From Megamerina dolium (taxonomy: Eukaryota; Arthropoda; Insecta; Diptera; Megamerinidae), in NCBI GenBank assembly GCA_963854835.1, contig OY978527.1, positions 16,997,584 through 17,061,583 of the forward strand: a stretch of DNA of 64,000 nucleotides, written 5' to 3'. Below the pieces are notes generated by a model. The model did not search any database. It was not told where the DNA came from and worked only from the letters and a program-made list of their open reading frames with translations. Below are positions 10,136 to 23,643 of this stretch, piece after piece. How positions within the stretch are numbered: position 1 is the first letter of the stretch; each line of letters begins with the position of its first letter. A program made the translations under genes and the position numbers.

Positions 10136-13100
10136 CAAACGACTTTCGTCACTACACTACATACAGTATCCATTCACTGCGACCATCTAATCGACTAACC
10201 GAACGACCGACCAACCGACCCCGGCAATCAAACCAGCGCCCGACCATCACCAACATCAAGCTCAGTGGCGACGATACAAACAACAGCAACAACAACAACT
10301 ACAATGGCAACAATGAATATATTGCACGTCTTTTGCATTGAAGATATGCTTTTGAGCAGTTTTATTGTTGTTGTGTAGTCTGTGTTAATAGTGGCTAAGT
10401 AGCATAGAGAAGCAGCGCATAACAAATAAAGAAATGAAACAACAAAAACAACAGCGGCAGCAACAGCAGCAAGCAAGAACCATAAATTCAGGCCAAGCTC
10501 ATATGCCCGCTTCATCCATAGAGTCATAGTAATAAGTAATATGATTTGCTAATGTAGTGTAGTTTGTATATGTGACCGAGCGTGTTATATGTTAATCCAT
10601 AAACAAATGCTTAAACAAGATGAAAAATCAACAACAACAACAACAACAATAACAAATGAATGAAGAAAAGCAATAATAAAGAAAGAAGCATAAGTGAAAT
10701 AAATCATAACAATCAACATCAGCAGAAACAACAACAACAATAGAAATCATAACCAACATAGGTGATATTTAGGGGAATAACACGCCGCTACTTGCTTAAA
10801 TAAATTAGAACGAGAGCACATACCCACATACATGAAGAGTTGCCAAATGGGCTAAATTACCAAGCTAGAAAAATTCGATTTATTTCCACATCAAGAGGTT
10901 TCCATTTAACGTGTGTGAGCTTTAAAATGTCACGAGATATGGCATAAATATTTGAAAATACGTTAATACCATTATGTTTAAGCAATGACATCATTCAATT
11001 GACCTTCTTGGGACTTTATTCTACTGGAATCAATACGAGTGTTTCAATTTTGCATAACTCTCTTGAATAAGCCGCGCTGGTGGGTTTCACCCATGTATAA
11101 CATTTCGCCACTTTCATTACAAAAGACGTTGAAATTGCGTTTCACTAAAATCCACCTCAGTCAGTGAGTTTTTCTGAATGCAAAAACTGTATGCGGAACC
11201 CTCTCAGATTTTTGACAAAATTTATTAGTTATGCGTCATTATCAATTAGATGACCAAATCCCGTTCTCAAGGACCGATATCGGTATCCTACTGCTGTGCG
11301 TCAAAACCTTAGTTTGGTTTAACGATAATAATATAACAGTACAAATCCCAGAGAGAGAGAGAGAGAAAGAAAGGGCGAGACATATAAAATGGAATCTACT
11401 TCATAAGGATGTATGAGCAAAATGCTTCTATAAAAGTGTCCTTTAACCGATTCCAATGACAAATGACGAGTATACGAGTGTATATATGGCAAGTACAAAA
11501 AAAAAATGACTGGCTGGCAGAGTTGCATTTTCATTTTACATGCAATTATTTAACTATTCGTTTTTTTTTTTTTTTAACTGACCAAACCACATAATGAAAA
11601 AGGAAAAAACAAAGCAAAGCAAAAACAAAATGGGAAAAAGAAAGAAGCGTTACTGATGCGTTTTCCATTTTTCCATTTACATAATAATTTGACTTTACAA
11701 AATACATACAAATGTGTTTTTACACTTTACTTTGGTTTTCGTTTTTGAAGCAAAATACTAACCCGTTTGGCATGTTAATGATAATCATGACATGAAGTCA
11801 TCAATGAGCCAATAAGTAGAGAGAGAGAGAGAAAAAAGGGTGTACTCACTCGTACATTATATGAATGAGCAACATCTGAGATATGAGGTAAACTTGTATA
11901 TAAACACAACATAAATGAAAAATCAGGAAGTTGTGGAGTATGAAAATAAGGAAATAGATACCAAATGAATGGATGCACTGATACAAGTGAAAATAATTGG
12001 TGGACGATAACGATGTTGTGCACTAAGATGAATTGTGTATTAGATTTGAAAAGGTGTGTTCTAACAATCTTATCATTAATGTAATCAATATTTGTATGGA
12101 TGTCATAACACAATGCTTAGTAGTGCGTTGGCCTTCTGCAATCAAGTGCCGAGAAATGAAAGCGTGTCCCAGCGCGACCAAATGAGAAGGATAGTGGTTC
12201 ACCTGTCAGCAAGTTATTGGCAATTCTAACGACAGTTTGAGGGTTGAACATAAAAAGGCTGGTAAACAAGCTCTGATGAACGAATTCAAAAGCAAGTAAT
12301 GGACAATGAAAAAGCCTTCACAAAAAACTAAACAAAAGCTCTGCTGAAAGACTTATTTTATAATTAATATTATGAAAAAGATGTGATAGAAAGTGAGTGA
12401 CATCACCAGAAGTAATTGGCAAGTTTTTCGATGGTACTAAATTTTTAGAAAAACTGTGACAAAACGCGAAAAACGTGATGTTACAAGGGCGCTGTCATTA
12501 AAATTATTGCAATTATTGTTGTTGATGTTTGTCTCTAAGTCCTTTTTTTGACATTCCTGTTTCAAAACATAAATTTAACATAAGTACATATTAATAGTAA
12601 GAAAATGTTCATAAATGTTGCGGTATTGTAGTGGCAGAAGAAAATGAATTAACCTTTGGTCATAAATAACGGTAATATTGTACACTTTGTTTGTATTATT
12701 TATAGGAATAATGTTTGTTTGAAGAGAAAACCTGTTTATTGCTATCTGGTGTGGTCATTTTGTTTCATATGGCTATAATTAATTTATTATAATTATTTGG
12801 AATTTTTGCAAACAACTATATATTAGTTGTTTATATATTCTCCTATAGCTTTAGTACTGTTTTATGTGAATCTACTAATTTTACTGTCAATATCATATTC
12901 CAATATATAAAAATGTTGCTTGCCCGTCTAGTAGCCTGCTCATATGTTGTGACCTTATCAAAACCAAATGTGTGAATCCATGCTTTTGTAGAAATGAATC
13001 TTAATAACTCTTCGAGTATATTTCTGGAACATTTTACATTTTTCTCTTGATTGCAAGAACTTTCGATAACTGAGGACTAAATCCTCTTACAGGGGTAAAC

Positions 13101-14840
13101 TCTGAAGTTGTTTGTAGTACAGTAACTTGTAAATTGCATCGAACTCGATTGATTTGATTTCATCATCCGAAGTGTCAAGCGGGCAGAGCCGCGGGGATAT
13201 ATTGAATAGTTTTATATATATGCACTCATATTATGAGCTTTTGGGTTTCTTCGTAAAATATTTTCTCCATATTTACTACATTATTGGTTTATATTTTCTA
13301 TATCGTATCTTTCTTAAATTTAATTGCTTTTTTTTTAGCTTTGAATTTTTGTCGCTTTTTGTTTGTTTGCTGTTGTTAATTTTTCAACAACATTTTTTCA
13401 ACCATTCATAATTATTGTCGTCGTTGTCATCATCATTATGATCATCACACTGTTGATAGTCTTCCAATGATAATGTGCAAGCATGTTTTTTGACAAGCAA
13501 GCAAGTAAACAAGCAATACGTATTAACCGTTATGATATGCTTACATTTTACATATACACACTTGCTGCATATGCAATAGTATTTGTGTGTCACTTTGTTT
13601 TGTTTTTGTTGCATACGTATAATAATGAAAAAGAGCACCGCCACCGTTGATGAAGTTAAAAAGCAACACGAACATTTCTCTCTCATTTGATTTGTATGTC
13701 ATGCTGCTGTCGTTAATGTTAATATTATTATTGTTGTTGTTAGTTTACTTGCTAGCTACCTTGCCTTTGTCGTGCTGTTACTTTTGTTGCAAATTTTTTG
13801 CTACTCTTATTATTATTATTATTATTGTTGTTGTTGTTGTTGGATTTTATGTTGAGGTCAGTGCACACACATTATAATGTTAATGATTATGCTGTTGTTG
13901 AGTCGTTACAAACGAAACAGATAGGAAGGCAGGAAGGAAAACGCAAAATGTGCACTGTTTATTTCTAGATTTTCTTTTTATCGCATATCCATAATATCAA
14001 AGGTTGACTAGAGATTGGTTTCTCTTTGGGAAAAATGCTATAAAGCAAACACCAAACAATATTTTTCCAAGCTTTTGTATTCTATTAAAAAAATAAAGGA
14101 TTCCCCAACTAGCTTGGCCATAAGTTCCATCCAGTCAAATAAAAGTGTACTAAGGCCCCTAAATCATTACTATATTTTCTGCATCGAACGCCAATCTTTA
14201 ATGATAGCCCCCATTAAAAATACATAGTCATCGAGTAGCATTTCCATACGATACTAAAACATTTAATTCCATTTAAATAAGATACTGAGCTTCTGTCACT
14301 TTTTTGAGTGCGAAGAAATGTGTCGGCCGATGACTGATATTATTCAGCAATAAAATTTTGTGAAATTATTTTAAATTCCACTATTTTAACATACAAATTG
14401 TATATGTCGCCATAAATGCAGTGAATATGATGAAAAAAATCTCAATAATAATAAAGAAGAAAATATAATTACAACAATAACAACTCTTTAACATACTCTT
14501 CTCATACTCCTCATTACGTGGAAGAAGCCTACAAATAATAATAACAACAACAACAACAACAACGGCAACAGCGAGCAAACAAGCAACCCAATAAACTATT
14601 AAAGCAGAAAAATATTCGTATTACACGGCCACTTTACTATTCAAACAACTATGGAAACAATAATAATACTAATAATAATAATAACAATATACCACTACAC
14701 TCTACTACGACTACTACTGCTATTGCTACGCCAAGACATGAGATTACAACACTGTATGTAGTGATGGTGATAGTGATAGAGGGAGGATGTGCTGTGGAAT
14801 AAATATTACATACGTTCAACTACCTTATCACACTCACCTC

Positions 14841-14886
14841 ACACACACACGCTCTCTCTCTCTCTCTCTTGCTCTCTCTTTGTCTC
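14841..14886 (+). repeat. (CA)n/(CT)n compound microsatellite
   Basis: An ACACAC run passes into GCTCTCTC repeats. This kind of CT/GA tract can bind GAGA factor, but no function is shown. Confidence 0.85.
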
Positions 14887-17800
14887 TCAATAGTATACAA
14901 TATATAGAATAGTAAGTTGTAAAACAACAAAAACAGCAACATTAATTACATTGTAATGGCACACACGCACGTAAACGTTCACTCCCTCCCTCACACACTC
15001 ATGCACTGCCCAATGGGAAAAATTACAGCAATGATATGAGAAACAATAATCAACATTTCTCTGAAATATTCCTACCTCTTTAATGAATTTTAGCGATGTG
15101 TTGTCATAGTCAAAGAGGTGTTATATGTTATATCAAAAAAAAAAAAAAGAGAAAATGCTTGAATTATTTATTTGTATTTTACCAGGTAACTGTGTTTACC
15201 ATTTCGCTTGTCAAAAGATACAAGCTTTCATAAAAGAATTTCTCAATTTCTCCACAAGGTCCAAAAACCGAACGAGGCAACTACATCAAATAACATATAC
15301 ACACTCCAACAAGACCAACAACAACAACAACAACAACAACCATAATGATTGTAATATAAATACAATAAACTCATCTCGTCACTTCACTTTACATTGTACA
15401 CGTGTGCAAAAATAGTATAAAAAAAAAAGTAAATAACAAAACTAATATTTGACACATACATACATGCGAAACACAATATATGTACGTCATACCTAACTAC
15501 CACCTACTCACTTGCATGCACTCACAATTATACTCATTTGTACTTACTCTCTTTTGTTTGCTCTGGTTTTTTGTATGCATTTATTTAAAGGGTGTTAAAT
15601 CATAATTGTGAGAAATAGAATAAAACAACAATTTTTGACTTTGCTTCACTGGATATTTTTATATATTTCAATATGATTATTAGCATGAGAGCACCGCAGT
15701 GACTAATCTCACGATCACGCAGTTTAGGTATTTAATTTTCATCCCGTTACTCGGTTATCTGGGGTCGTTTATTTATTTTATTTTTGCTTTTGTTTTTGTC
15801 AATATGTGTTTTTCTAACTACCCGTGATTTCAAAGTTATCTAGAGTAGCTGACCTTTTCACATTGGTGCTTAATAGAGCGCACCAAGGGATAAAGCTCGG
15901 ATCATAATGGCATCCGAAGAGTTTTTTGTGTATTCACTCCAACTGCGACAATTTTGAATTTGAATTGAAGTTTATACAAAATTAGCCTGTTGGTCAAACA
16001 ATTTTTTGCAGTTAAAAACTAGAGAGCATGCATATTTTACTGTAGGATAAATGTAAATATTTTTCTTAATATAAATGACACTTGCCAGATTTTATGGATT
16101 TTTTGACATTTAATCTCTATTGAAAATTATAACACCTTAAAATTTACATCTGCCTGTCTCTCCAACTAGAAATTTGCCTCATATTTTTTACGCGCGCAAC
16201 TACAACTCGCGCGTTCGACCACAATTGACATTTGTACTTATCATCGACATTATCGTATATCCAACAACAATTCTCAAGAGTAGAGAGTGAGTGCAAAAAA
16301 TAATTGAGTATGTAATTGTATTGTTGAAGTGAGTGTGTTATGTCTAGTTAAAAATTGTGTTGTAATGTGCGGTTGAAGTGGGAGAGAGAAATAATGCGTA
16401 TGCATAGCAATTGCATCTCTGTACACACTATTCGGATTAGTATAGAAGTATGTACATACATATATTATGATAACGGCATCAAATAGGTAGTACTCTTTTT
16501 CATTGTAATGCCTGTTTAATTAGAGAAACTTGCGAAGAAGAAGAAGAAGAAGAAGAAACAGATTATGGGAAATACGCATGTATGTACCTTTGCATGTAAT
16601 ATGTAACAATATCATAATTTAAGCACATTACAAGTACGTGTGGTGTTTTGGATGATGATTATTAGTAGTAGTAGTGTTGGATAGCGGAAATAAATTGTAG
16701 TGGGTTGATACGGTAACGTTAACAGTTTTCATTTGTAATATGTCAAGCATGTTGCAATATTGTCGCCACGCAACTCGTATTCAATCCGCATGATTTTCCT
16801 TTTGTTTTTTGACATTTTGTAGTGGCAGTAAGAAGTTTGATGGAAGGAACATTTAATTTGTTGAATGAAAATGTTATTTTGTTTTATGCAAGAATAAGCA
16901 TCACTCGCAGTTTTAATGTAATGAAAGTGAAAATTATTGAATCAAATAGATTAGAAGTCAATCAATAGCTTTCATCAAAAAAGACTGATAGTTAAAAAAG
17001 CGAAAATATGACGTTCAAGCCTGGTCAAAAATATATTGTTTGTGCGTTCTCATAGCTGCTGTGATTACATAACCTTTGTCTTTATCTCTTTCTGTCGCCA
17101 TATTGAGTATCTTTTTTTTTTTTTTTTTTAGCATTGTACGCAAGTTTTTCCTTACATCAGGCGTAATTCTGAATTTTAGTCTCAATTCAAATGAAATGCC
17201 CTTAATAAATACACTGCGGCGACTCTGCTCTCCAAATAAGGAGCTCGCTTAGGGCGTTGCCAGATATTCCACCTAATTAAGCGCAAAAAAAAATAGAATG
17301 GAAGTCATAGGAGACCTAATTATTCTCATATAATATGAACATGAGCAACGGAAAAAATGGCATCATTAAAAAAATCTTTTCATAAGTATGGCAACACATT
17401 GGCTGTCACACAATTACCATCTCACCACCTTCACTATCATAATAAACGATATATCATCACCACAATAAATATAACAATGTGTAATCATTTCATGGAGATT
17501 GCAAAATATATACACTCATACACTTGTACAGACAGGCAGACAACGGATGATGAAAATGCGCAAAAATCATATAATAAGTACATATGTGTGTTACGAGAGT
17601 AATATGTGTATATTTGAACATAACGTACGCAGCAACGCAAGGAAATGATTACAAAATACGACGACATATAGCAGTAATAAAAATGGGAGAATTTAGTTAC
17701 AAATGTGTGTAGTATGAGGTGACGAGACTGTAGTTGCGGGGGGTTGGAGTAGATAATGCGAATGACATATTTGTGGAGGGTAATGAATGACCGTTGATTT

Positions 17801-19884
17801 ATTTTATTATACCGTATAATATTCAGATGAAGTTTATACATATGTATGTATGTGTGATATTACGTGATGAGAATGAAGGGGATTGATAATAATGATTATG
17901 AAAGCGTAGGAAGAAGGAACTCATTCAAGTCAAAGGGCAATTGTAATTGTATTTGTTCAAAGTTTGTAAATGTGATTTTTTTTATAGTCGATTTTAATTC
18001 TCATGTAGTTCATGAAGTTACAATTATACATACATATATTAAGTTATGGAAATATCTCCAGAATGATATTGCCGTATAATATACAAAATATTAAATTATA
18101 AAAAGTATAAAGAAAAAAACTATAAAAACAAAACAGGCATTCAAAATGTACCTACTATGTAGGTCATTCCGAAAATAATGAAACAGCAGACGCGCATTAG
18201 TTGTAGCAACAATGATTTCTTTAGCTGATTTCATTGTGCTGTGAAATTTTTTTAAACATTCTCTTTCTTTCTCTCTATCTGTCCCTATCTGCCTCTATAA
18301 AGCACTATGCACACTTGCTGAAAACATTTAAAAATTATTTCTACATATTGTTTTTCAATTAATTCCATTTTTTTTTACACTTGAACTTATTTGTCGCACT
18401 CACATGTGCAGACACGATGTAGCAGTGTATTGCAATGCACATCAAGAAATCAAGTGGCCGTCTTTTAATGCCACTAATGCTACGGTGCGTTTCGTTTCGC
18501 TTCGTTTGTTTGCCTATCTAAGCATGTCATCGGATGCGTTATTAACGCATTAAACGATATACATATGTATGTACTCGTCGTACGTATAAACATACAAGAA
18601 GAAGGCGGCGGTGAACATATATTGTGAAACAGAAAAACATAATATTCCAAAGCGATTTCAAAAAAAAAAAAAGAAAATCACATACACAAGAATGCCATGA
18701 AGAAAAACGGAGAGTGAAAGAGGAGCATAAAGAAGAAGAAGAAAAGCGAAAGTATTAAAAGTGGCGCAGTGCAATTGCTTTTACATACGCGTACATAAAT
18801 ATAATGCTAATAAAGCGTAATATGACATGCATGAGAAGCGTCGCCTCACCCCTTAGCCAGCTAATCGCACACACACACACACACACCACTATGTATATGA
18901 ATATAATTATATATGACGGACGGTAGCTAAATGCTATGAAAATAACAAATATTAACTATGCAGCGCAACAAATAATACGGCAAGTAAACTAACTGGTGAA
19001 GAAGAAATGGTTTTCACTTGCTCATGTGTTCATCAGCTTCCTCACGGTCGTTTCCTCAATCTCTCTTTCAACCTATCGGGGCTTTGTAGTTTTTCTTTTT
19101 CGATTTCGCTATTAATTTGGAAATTGCTAACAATTGTGTACAAATGTAAAATATATAGAAAATGATTACAAATTAAAGTTTTTGGGCAATAATTACAAAT
19201 TGAACTTTATTTTCATAGCCTTAAGTGGATAGCATCATATATTTTCATCATACATAGCGGCATTAGTAGAGTGATAGCCCAATTGATGTCAACACCTATA
19301 AATGTCAGAATATTGTTGTAAACCATCATTATGGATATTTATGCTTGCTCATATTAATGCCAAAGCTATACAAAATATTCAAATGTATAGACAAAAAACT
19401 ACCGATGATTTTTTTGTCAAGTATGGCTCTCAGGAGAGAAATATCGATTTCACTCTACAACTTTGTTTATTACTTTACTCTTACACTATGCATTCATAAA
19501 TGCGCCACGCGCTCCCTTTGATCGTTCCATTAAACCAACATGTGTAGTATATGCGGTATGTGCTAACATACTTAAAAAACAGAGACCTCCCATTAACGGT
19601 TTAAAAGCAAAAGCACACAGCACAAGTTGAAAGCATAAATATGAAAGAATAAGAAGAAGAGTTATTTTACATTTGTGTCTGTACTCAGCATATGTATACC
19701 CAGTGTGAAATCGAACTGCACGCTCATTTGAAAATATTGCTGCTGTGTTATTGAAAGTGTTAAAGAGGATCCAAATTGATTGAATCCGCGGCGCGCACAG
19801 CAGTTTGTTGGACTGTTCTACGACATATCATAAGGATTTCATTTTTTTTTTTTGCTTGGTGGATGAAACAATGCGAATGATCAA

Positions 19885-20112
19885 GTGATTGTCGAAAGAC
19901 CATTACAAGTTCACCAAGCCACTCTATGGTGTACAATTTGGTCAAGAGGTGTCATTGGACATTACTTGTTCGAAAACACCGAAAGCGCACTCACATCACC
20001 ATCAATTCTCACCGCTATACCCAAATTCAGTATTACCCAGTATGTGTCGAAAAGTGATCAAAATAAGAAGTCTCGTGTGGAACATTGGCATAATATTGTA
20101 ATCCACACATAA
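19885..20112 (+). pseudogene. Decayed mariner/Tc1-type transposase fragment
   Basis: A short open frame encodes ERPLQVHQATLWCTIWSRGV followed by IGHYLFEN. This resembles the block in mariner-type DDE transposases that precedes the second catalytic region (typically VH..KVTVWC then G.IGPYFFEN). Sequence on both sides lacks a continuous frame, so only a scrap survives. A mariner-TIR-like string, TAGGTCATTCCGAAAATAA, lies at about 18161; whether it belongs to the same insertion is unknown. Confidence 0.45.
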
Positions 20113-21426
20113 TGGCAAAGTTCCAACAATGTATTGAAATAAAAGTTTTTGATCGAAATCTCAATTAGTATCGTAATATGTTATGTAATCATGAATTAGA
20201 AGAGTTTTACATTTTCCACTGGGTTCATCAACTTTGTATTCACTCTCGCCATAGTTGATGAAGTAGCAGCTAATATCGTTACCATTACTCTCTCTCTATA
20301 GTGGATATGCGACGACTAAACATTTTGTTGTTGTAATTGCTACTCTAACGAGTGTGTGGCTGCGTTAAAAGACATCACACAAGTAAAGTAGAAAATATTG
20401 CAGAAGGTAATACTATAAAAGAAAAAAAAAAAACACATCCAGCATAAAGAAAATGTCTCAAATGGCGAAGACTACTTTTACTATACTTTTTGCTAGAATG
20501 TTATTAAACTCACAAAGAAACTAAATATGGATTTCATTTCTGTAATCATTACTTGTTGTTATTATTATTATGACGTTCTTCTTTGCATATTTGCTTTACA
20601 TATACTCGTATCTACATTTTTACATATTATTACGTTGGCTACGTGCTTTGCGCAATTTTTATGCGTACAAATGCGCTAAATGCACATTGAGATATTTAGA
20701 AAATATGTAGATGAACGTGTTCAAAATGAAAAGAATGCTTTTTTGTTATTGTTCAGCTTAAGTCTATAAGAATTTTTTTGAGATAAACATACATAATCTT
20801 TACTTTAAATAATATTTTGATGAAAATAAATTGACAGTTTATATGTGGTAAATTTTTAGCAGGCATTATAACCTCTCATCTGACTTTTTTATGTGTGTCA
20901 CTTACATATAGAAAGAAAAAGAATGCACTACTATTGTAATTTCAAGAGTCACAGGAGCAAAAGCCAATTTATCACTTGTATTTCATTTGTAACATCAACC
21001 CAGTGATTTTTGTAATGTTATATGCAAATGTACAAAAGTCAGTATGATGTCATTTGTTTCTTCCACGTCATAAATTTTTGTTCTTTTTCTTAAATTTCAA
21101 TTATTTTACTCATCAATTTAATTCTTATTTGTTTTTTTTGCCTTTGTTTCTATCTATCTAGCTGCTCTAATATAGCATATTGTACATGCATTATACTGTC
21201 TGAAAAATCAATTAAACCGTCATGCTGTTGTTCGCTCTGTGATATAATAAATAAACCATACTATATAGCAGCATATGGCATAATTTCATGTGTAAAATGC
21301 CACTGTTTGCGTTCGCTCTACGTAAACACATATGCATTGTTGACACCTAAATACACTCGAATATACTTGTATGTCTCTACAATTATCATTATAGTGTAGA
21401 GTAGTTAGCCCTTTATTAAAGTTGTT

Positions 21427-21464
21427 GTATATTTCTCTCTCTCTCTGTCTCTCTCTCTCTGTTT
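21427..21464 (+). repeat. (CT)n microsatellite
   Basis: Interrupted CTCTCT/GTCTCT tract in the tara intron; one of at least five GA/CT tracts in this gene. Confidence 0.85.
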
Positions 21465-21668
21465 GACGCTCGTTATTTTGCTGTCGTAAATTGTTATTGT
21501 GTAAGTTCTGTGCTGTTGTTTGACACTTGCGTACGTACTTACGTACGTAGATATCTTGCTTGTTGTCACCTCAACGAAATGACAGCAGCAGCAACAATAC
21601 AACGCAACGCAATTATACGACTAAGCAATCAATTACGAATGGAATAAATACATAACACAAAAAGCAAC

Positions 21669-21673
<5 letters not shown>

Positions 21674-21700
<27 letters not shown>

Positions 21701-21716
21701 GCTCTCTGTGTCTCTC
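21674..21716 (+). repeat. (CT)n microsatellite
   Basis: A nearly perfect CT run of about 28 bases, followed by GCTCTCTGTGTCTCTCC. Confidence 0.9.
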
Positions 21717-22497
21717 CATAACATCAATATTAAAATGATGAAATAAAAGAATACATGCTCGTAAAGTATATCGAGGATCTTAGAAATTAGTTGGGGAAAA
21801 TCACAATTAAAAGCTTAAACAAAGGCAAATGAATGAAATTCAATTTAAAATCATTTATCAATATGTAAATAGCACAAAGTCAGCATCAAACATGCACATC
21901 AATATGCAAACATCTAACTGCTCCATCAAACCTTAACTTACCACTCAACTCAACTCGTACGCAAAGCAAAACGAACGAATGAACAATGACGAACATATGT
22001 AACGATAAGTTGTGAACTCAATACATACGAGTCACTACTGCTATTGTACACATATCTCCATGGTCTCCTTAACATCGACGTGTGGTGGTACAACATAATA
22101 GCATTGCTGAATTGAATATGCACATACAATGTATTAACACACATACACATGTGTACTCCAGTACATTCAGAAAGTCCAAAAGCGCATAACAAAAATCCAA
22201 CAACAGCATTAATGACAATAGTACCAACAACAACATTGAAAATAATCGCAACAACAATGGAAATAAAATTGAACAAATGAAAAGTAAAAAGCAAAAAAAT
22301 AATAATAATAATAATAAACAACAAAAATGATTTGAGTAGTTGCAGAAACTACTGCACACATTACATGGGGAAGGGGATTCGGGACGGTGGAGGGAAGAGC
22401 AAAAAAATAAGCAAAATAAATCATTAAGAAATTAGTTTCGGTAATAGCGACACTTGGATAATTTACGCCATGAATGAAATTCACTATGCGCGCATAG

Positions 22498-23251
22498 TCT
22501 GAAAATATACATTCGAAGTCATACTTTTGTAGGGCGGCAGGTAGACGTGGTTTCCATTCGTTCGATTACGCCTATTCTCAAGCTTCCACTTCGATGTTCG
22601 AAATGAGTCTCATATGCTGAATTTTGGGTCAATAGTTTCATATTTACCAGTGAAAGGTCTGAAAACATATATTCGAAGTCAGACTTTTGTATGTGCGGAC
22701 GTAGTGTCTTGATGCTATGGACGTACCCCACTCGAACCTTCAGCGCATTCTTAAAATTGAATCTTACATACTGAGTTTAGGTTCCATGGCTTTGTATTCA
22801 CAAAAGAACAGGCAGAAAATATGAATTTCAAGTCATACTTATGAAAGTATGACAGATAGAAGTGGTTTTCATTTACGTCAATTTTTGAGCCAGTCAAATT
22901 TTAGCGTAACAGCTTGCAACAATGTCAAAAAAGTCCATCATACTTTGGTATGGAATTTATCCGGTTCCTCGGTAAAAAAAACAGCATCATTCTATATGAC
23001 AAATTTCAGCTAGGTAGCTCTTTTTTTTTTTTTTTGACATATACGAAAAGTCGAGTTCGCAAACGCACATGGCGGATGAATAATAATTATACTTTTCTAT
23101 AACTTTCACAACTAAAAAAAAAAAGCATTTCACGAGCTCAGAGAACAGAATGGAACAAATACCTACCTTGTACCATTTCCGGCGATTCTTTTAAGTGGTT
23201 ACTAACATCATTTCAAAATGAATATACCGTCGACCTTGAATGCAGGGTATA
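22498..23251 (+). mobile_element. DINE-1/Helentron-like tandem-repeat tail
   Basis: Three degenerate units about 155-160 bp apart start near 22498, 22658 and 22812 with TCTGAAAA or GCAGAAAA, then TTCGAAGTCA.ACTT or a relative. The block ends with GCAGGGTATA at 23242-23251, the same terminal decamer that closes the element at 38122-39690. No matching 5' end (TATACCCTGC with a GTCC array) precedes it, so this looks like a 5'-deleted copy of a related element. Assignment rests on the shared terminus and the tandem architecture. Confidence 0.45.
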
Positions 23252-23617
23252 AAATAAAATAACATTAAGACATAAGGTACAATGCAAGTATGTGTGCTTG
23301 TGTGCATGGCGTGTGTTCAATCACAACTTTACAGATGGTACGAAATAACACAGAGAGAGAGAGAGAGGGTAAAAATATTACGATTGATAGAGAAGCAACA
23401 AAGCAAATCATTTGCTCTGCTCTCATTGAATTTTATGGTTTCGGCGAGTATAATAATGCGGAATACAATTTGTTTGTGTGTATAAAAATTAAAGCATATA
23501 AACTTGAGAAAAAACAACAACAAGAGCAATAAGAAAAATACATAATTGAGCTGACTCTTGTATTTAGTTGCGAAGGCGCTGCTACTGCTGGCAATGCCTC
23601 ATTTTTGCATGTGTGAT

Positions 23618-23643
23618 GCTGCTGCCTGCCTGCCTGCCTGCCT
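23618..23643 (+). repeat. (TGCC)n microsatellite
   Basis: Short GCTGCCTGCCTGCCTGCC run in the tara intron. Confidence 0.8.

Noticed and set aside
11273..11284. ACCGATATCGGT palindrome
   Set aside because: A 12-base palindrome in a 64-kb AT-rich window is weak evidence; no associated structure found.
21950..22484. Minus-strand ORFs of 91-124 codons
   Set aside because: Antisense of CAA/ATA-rich intron sequence, no motifs, mutually overlapping.
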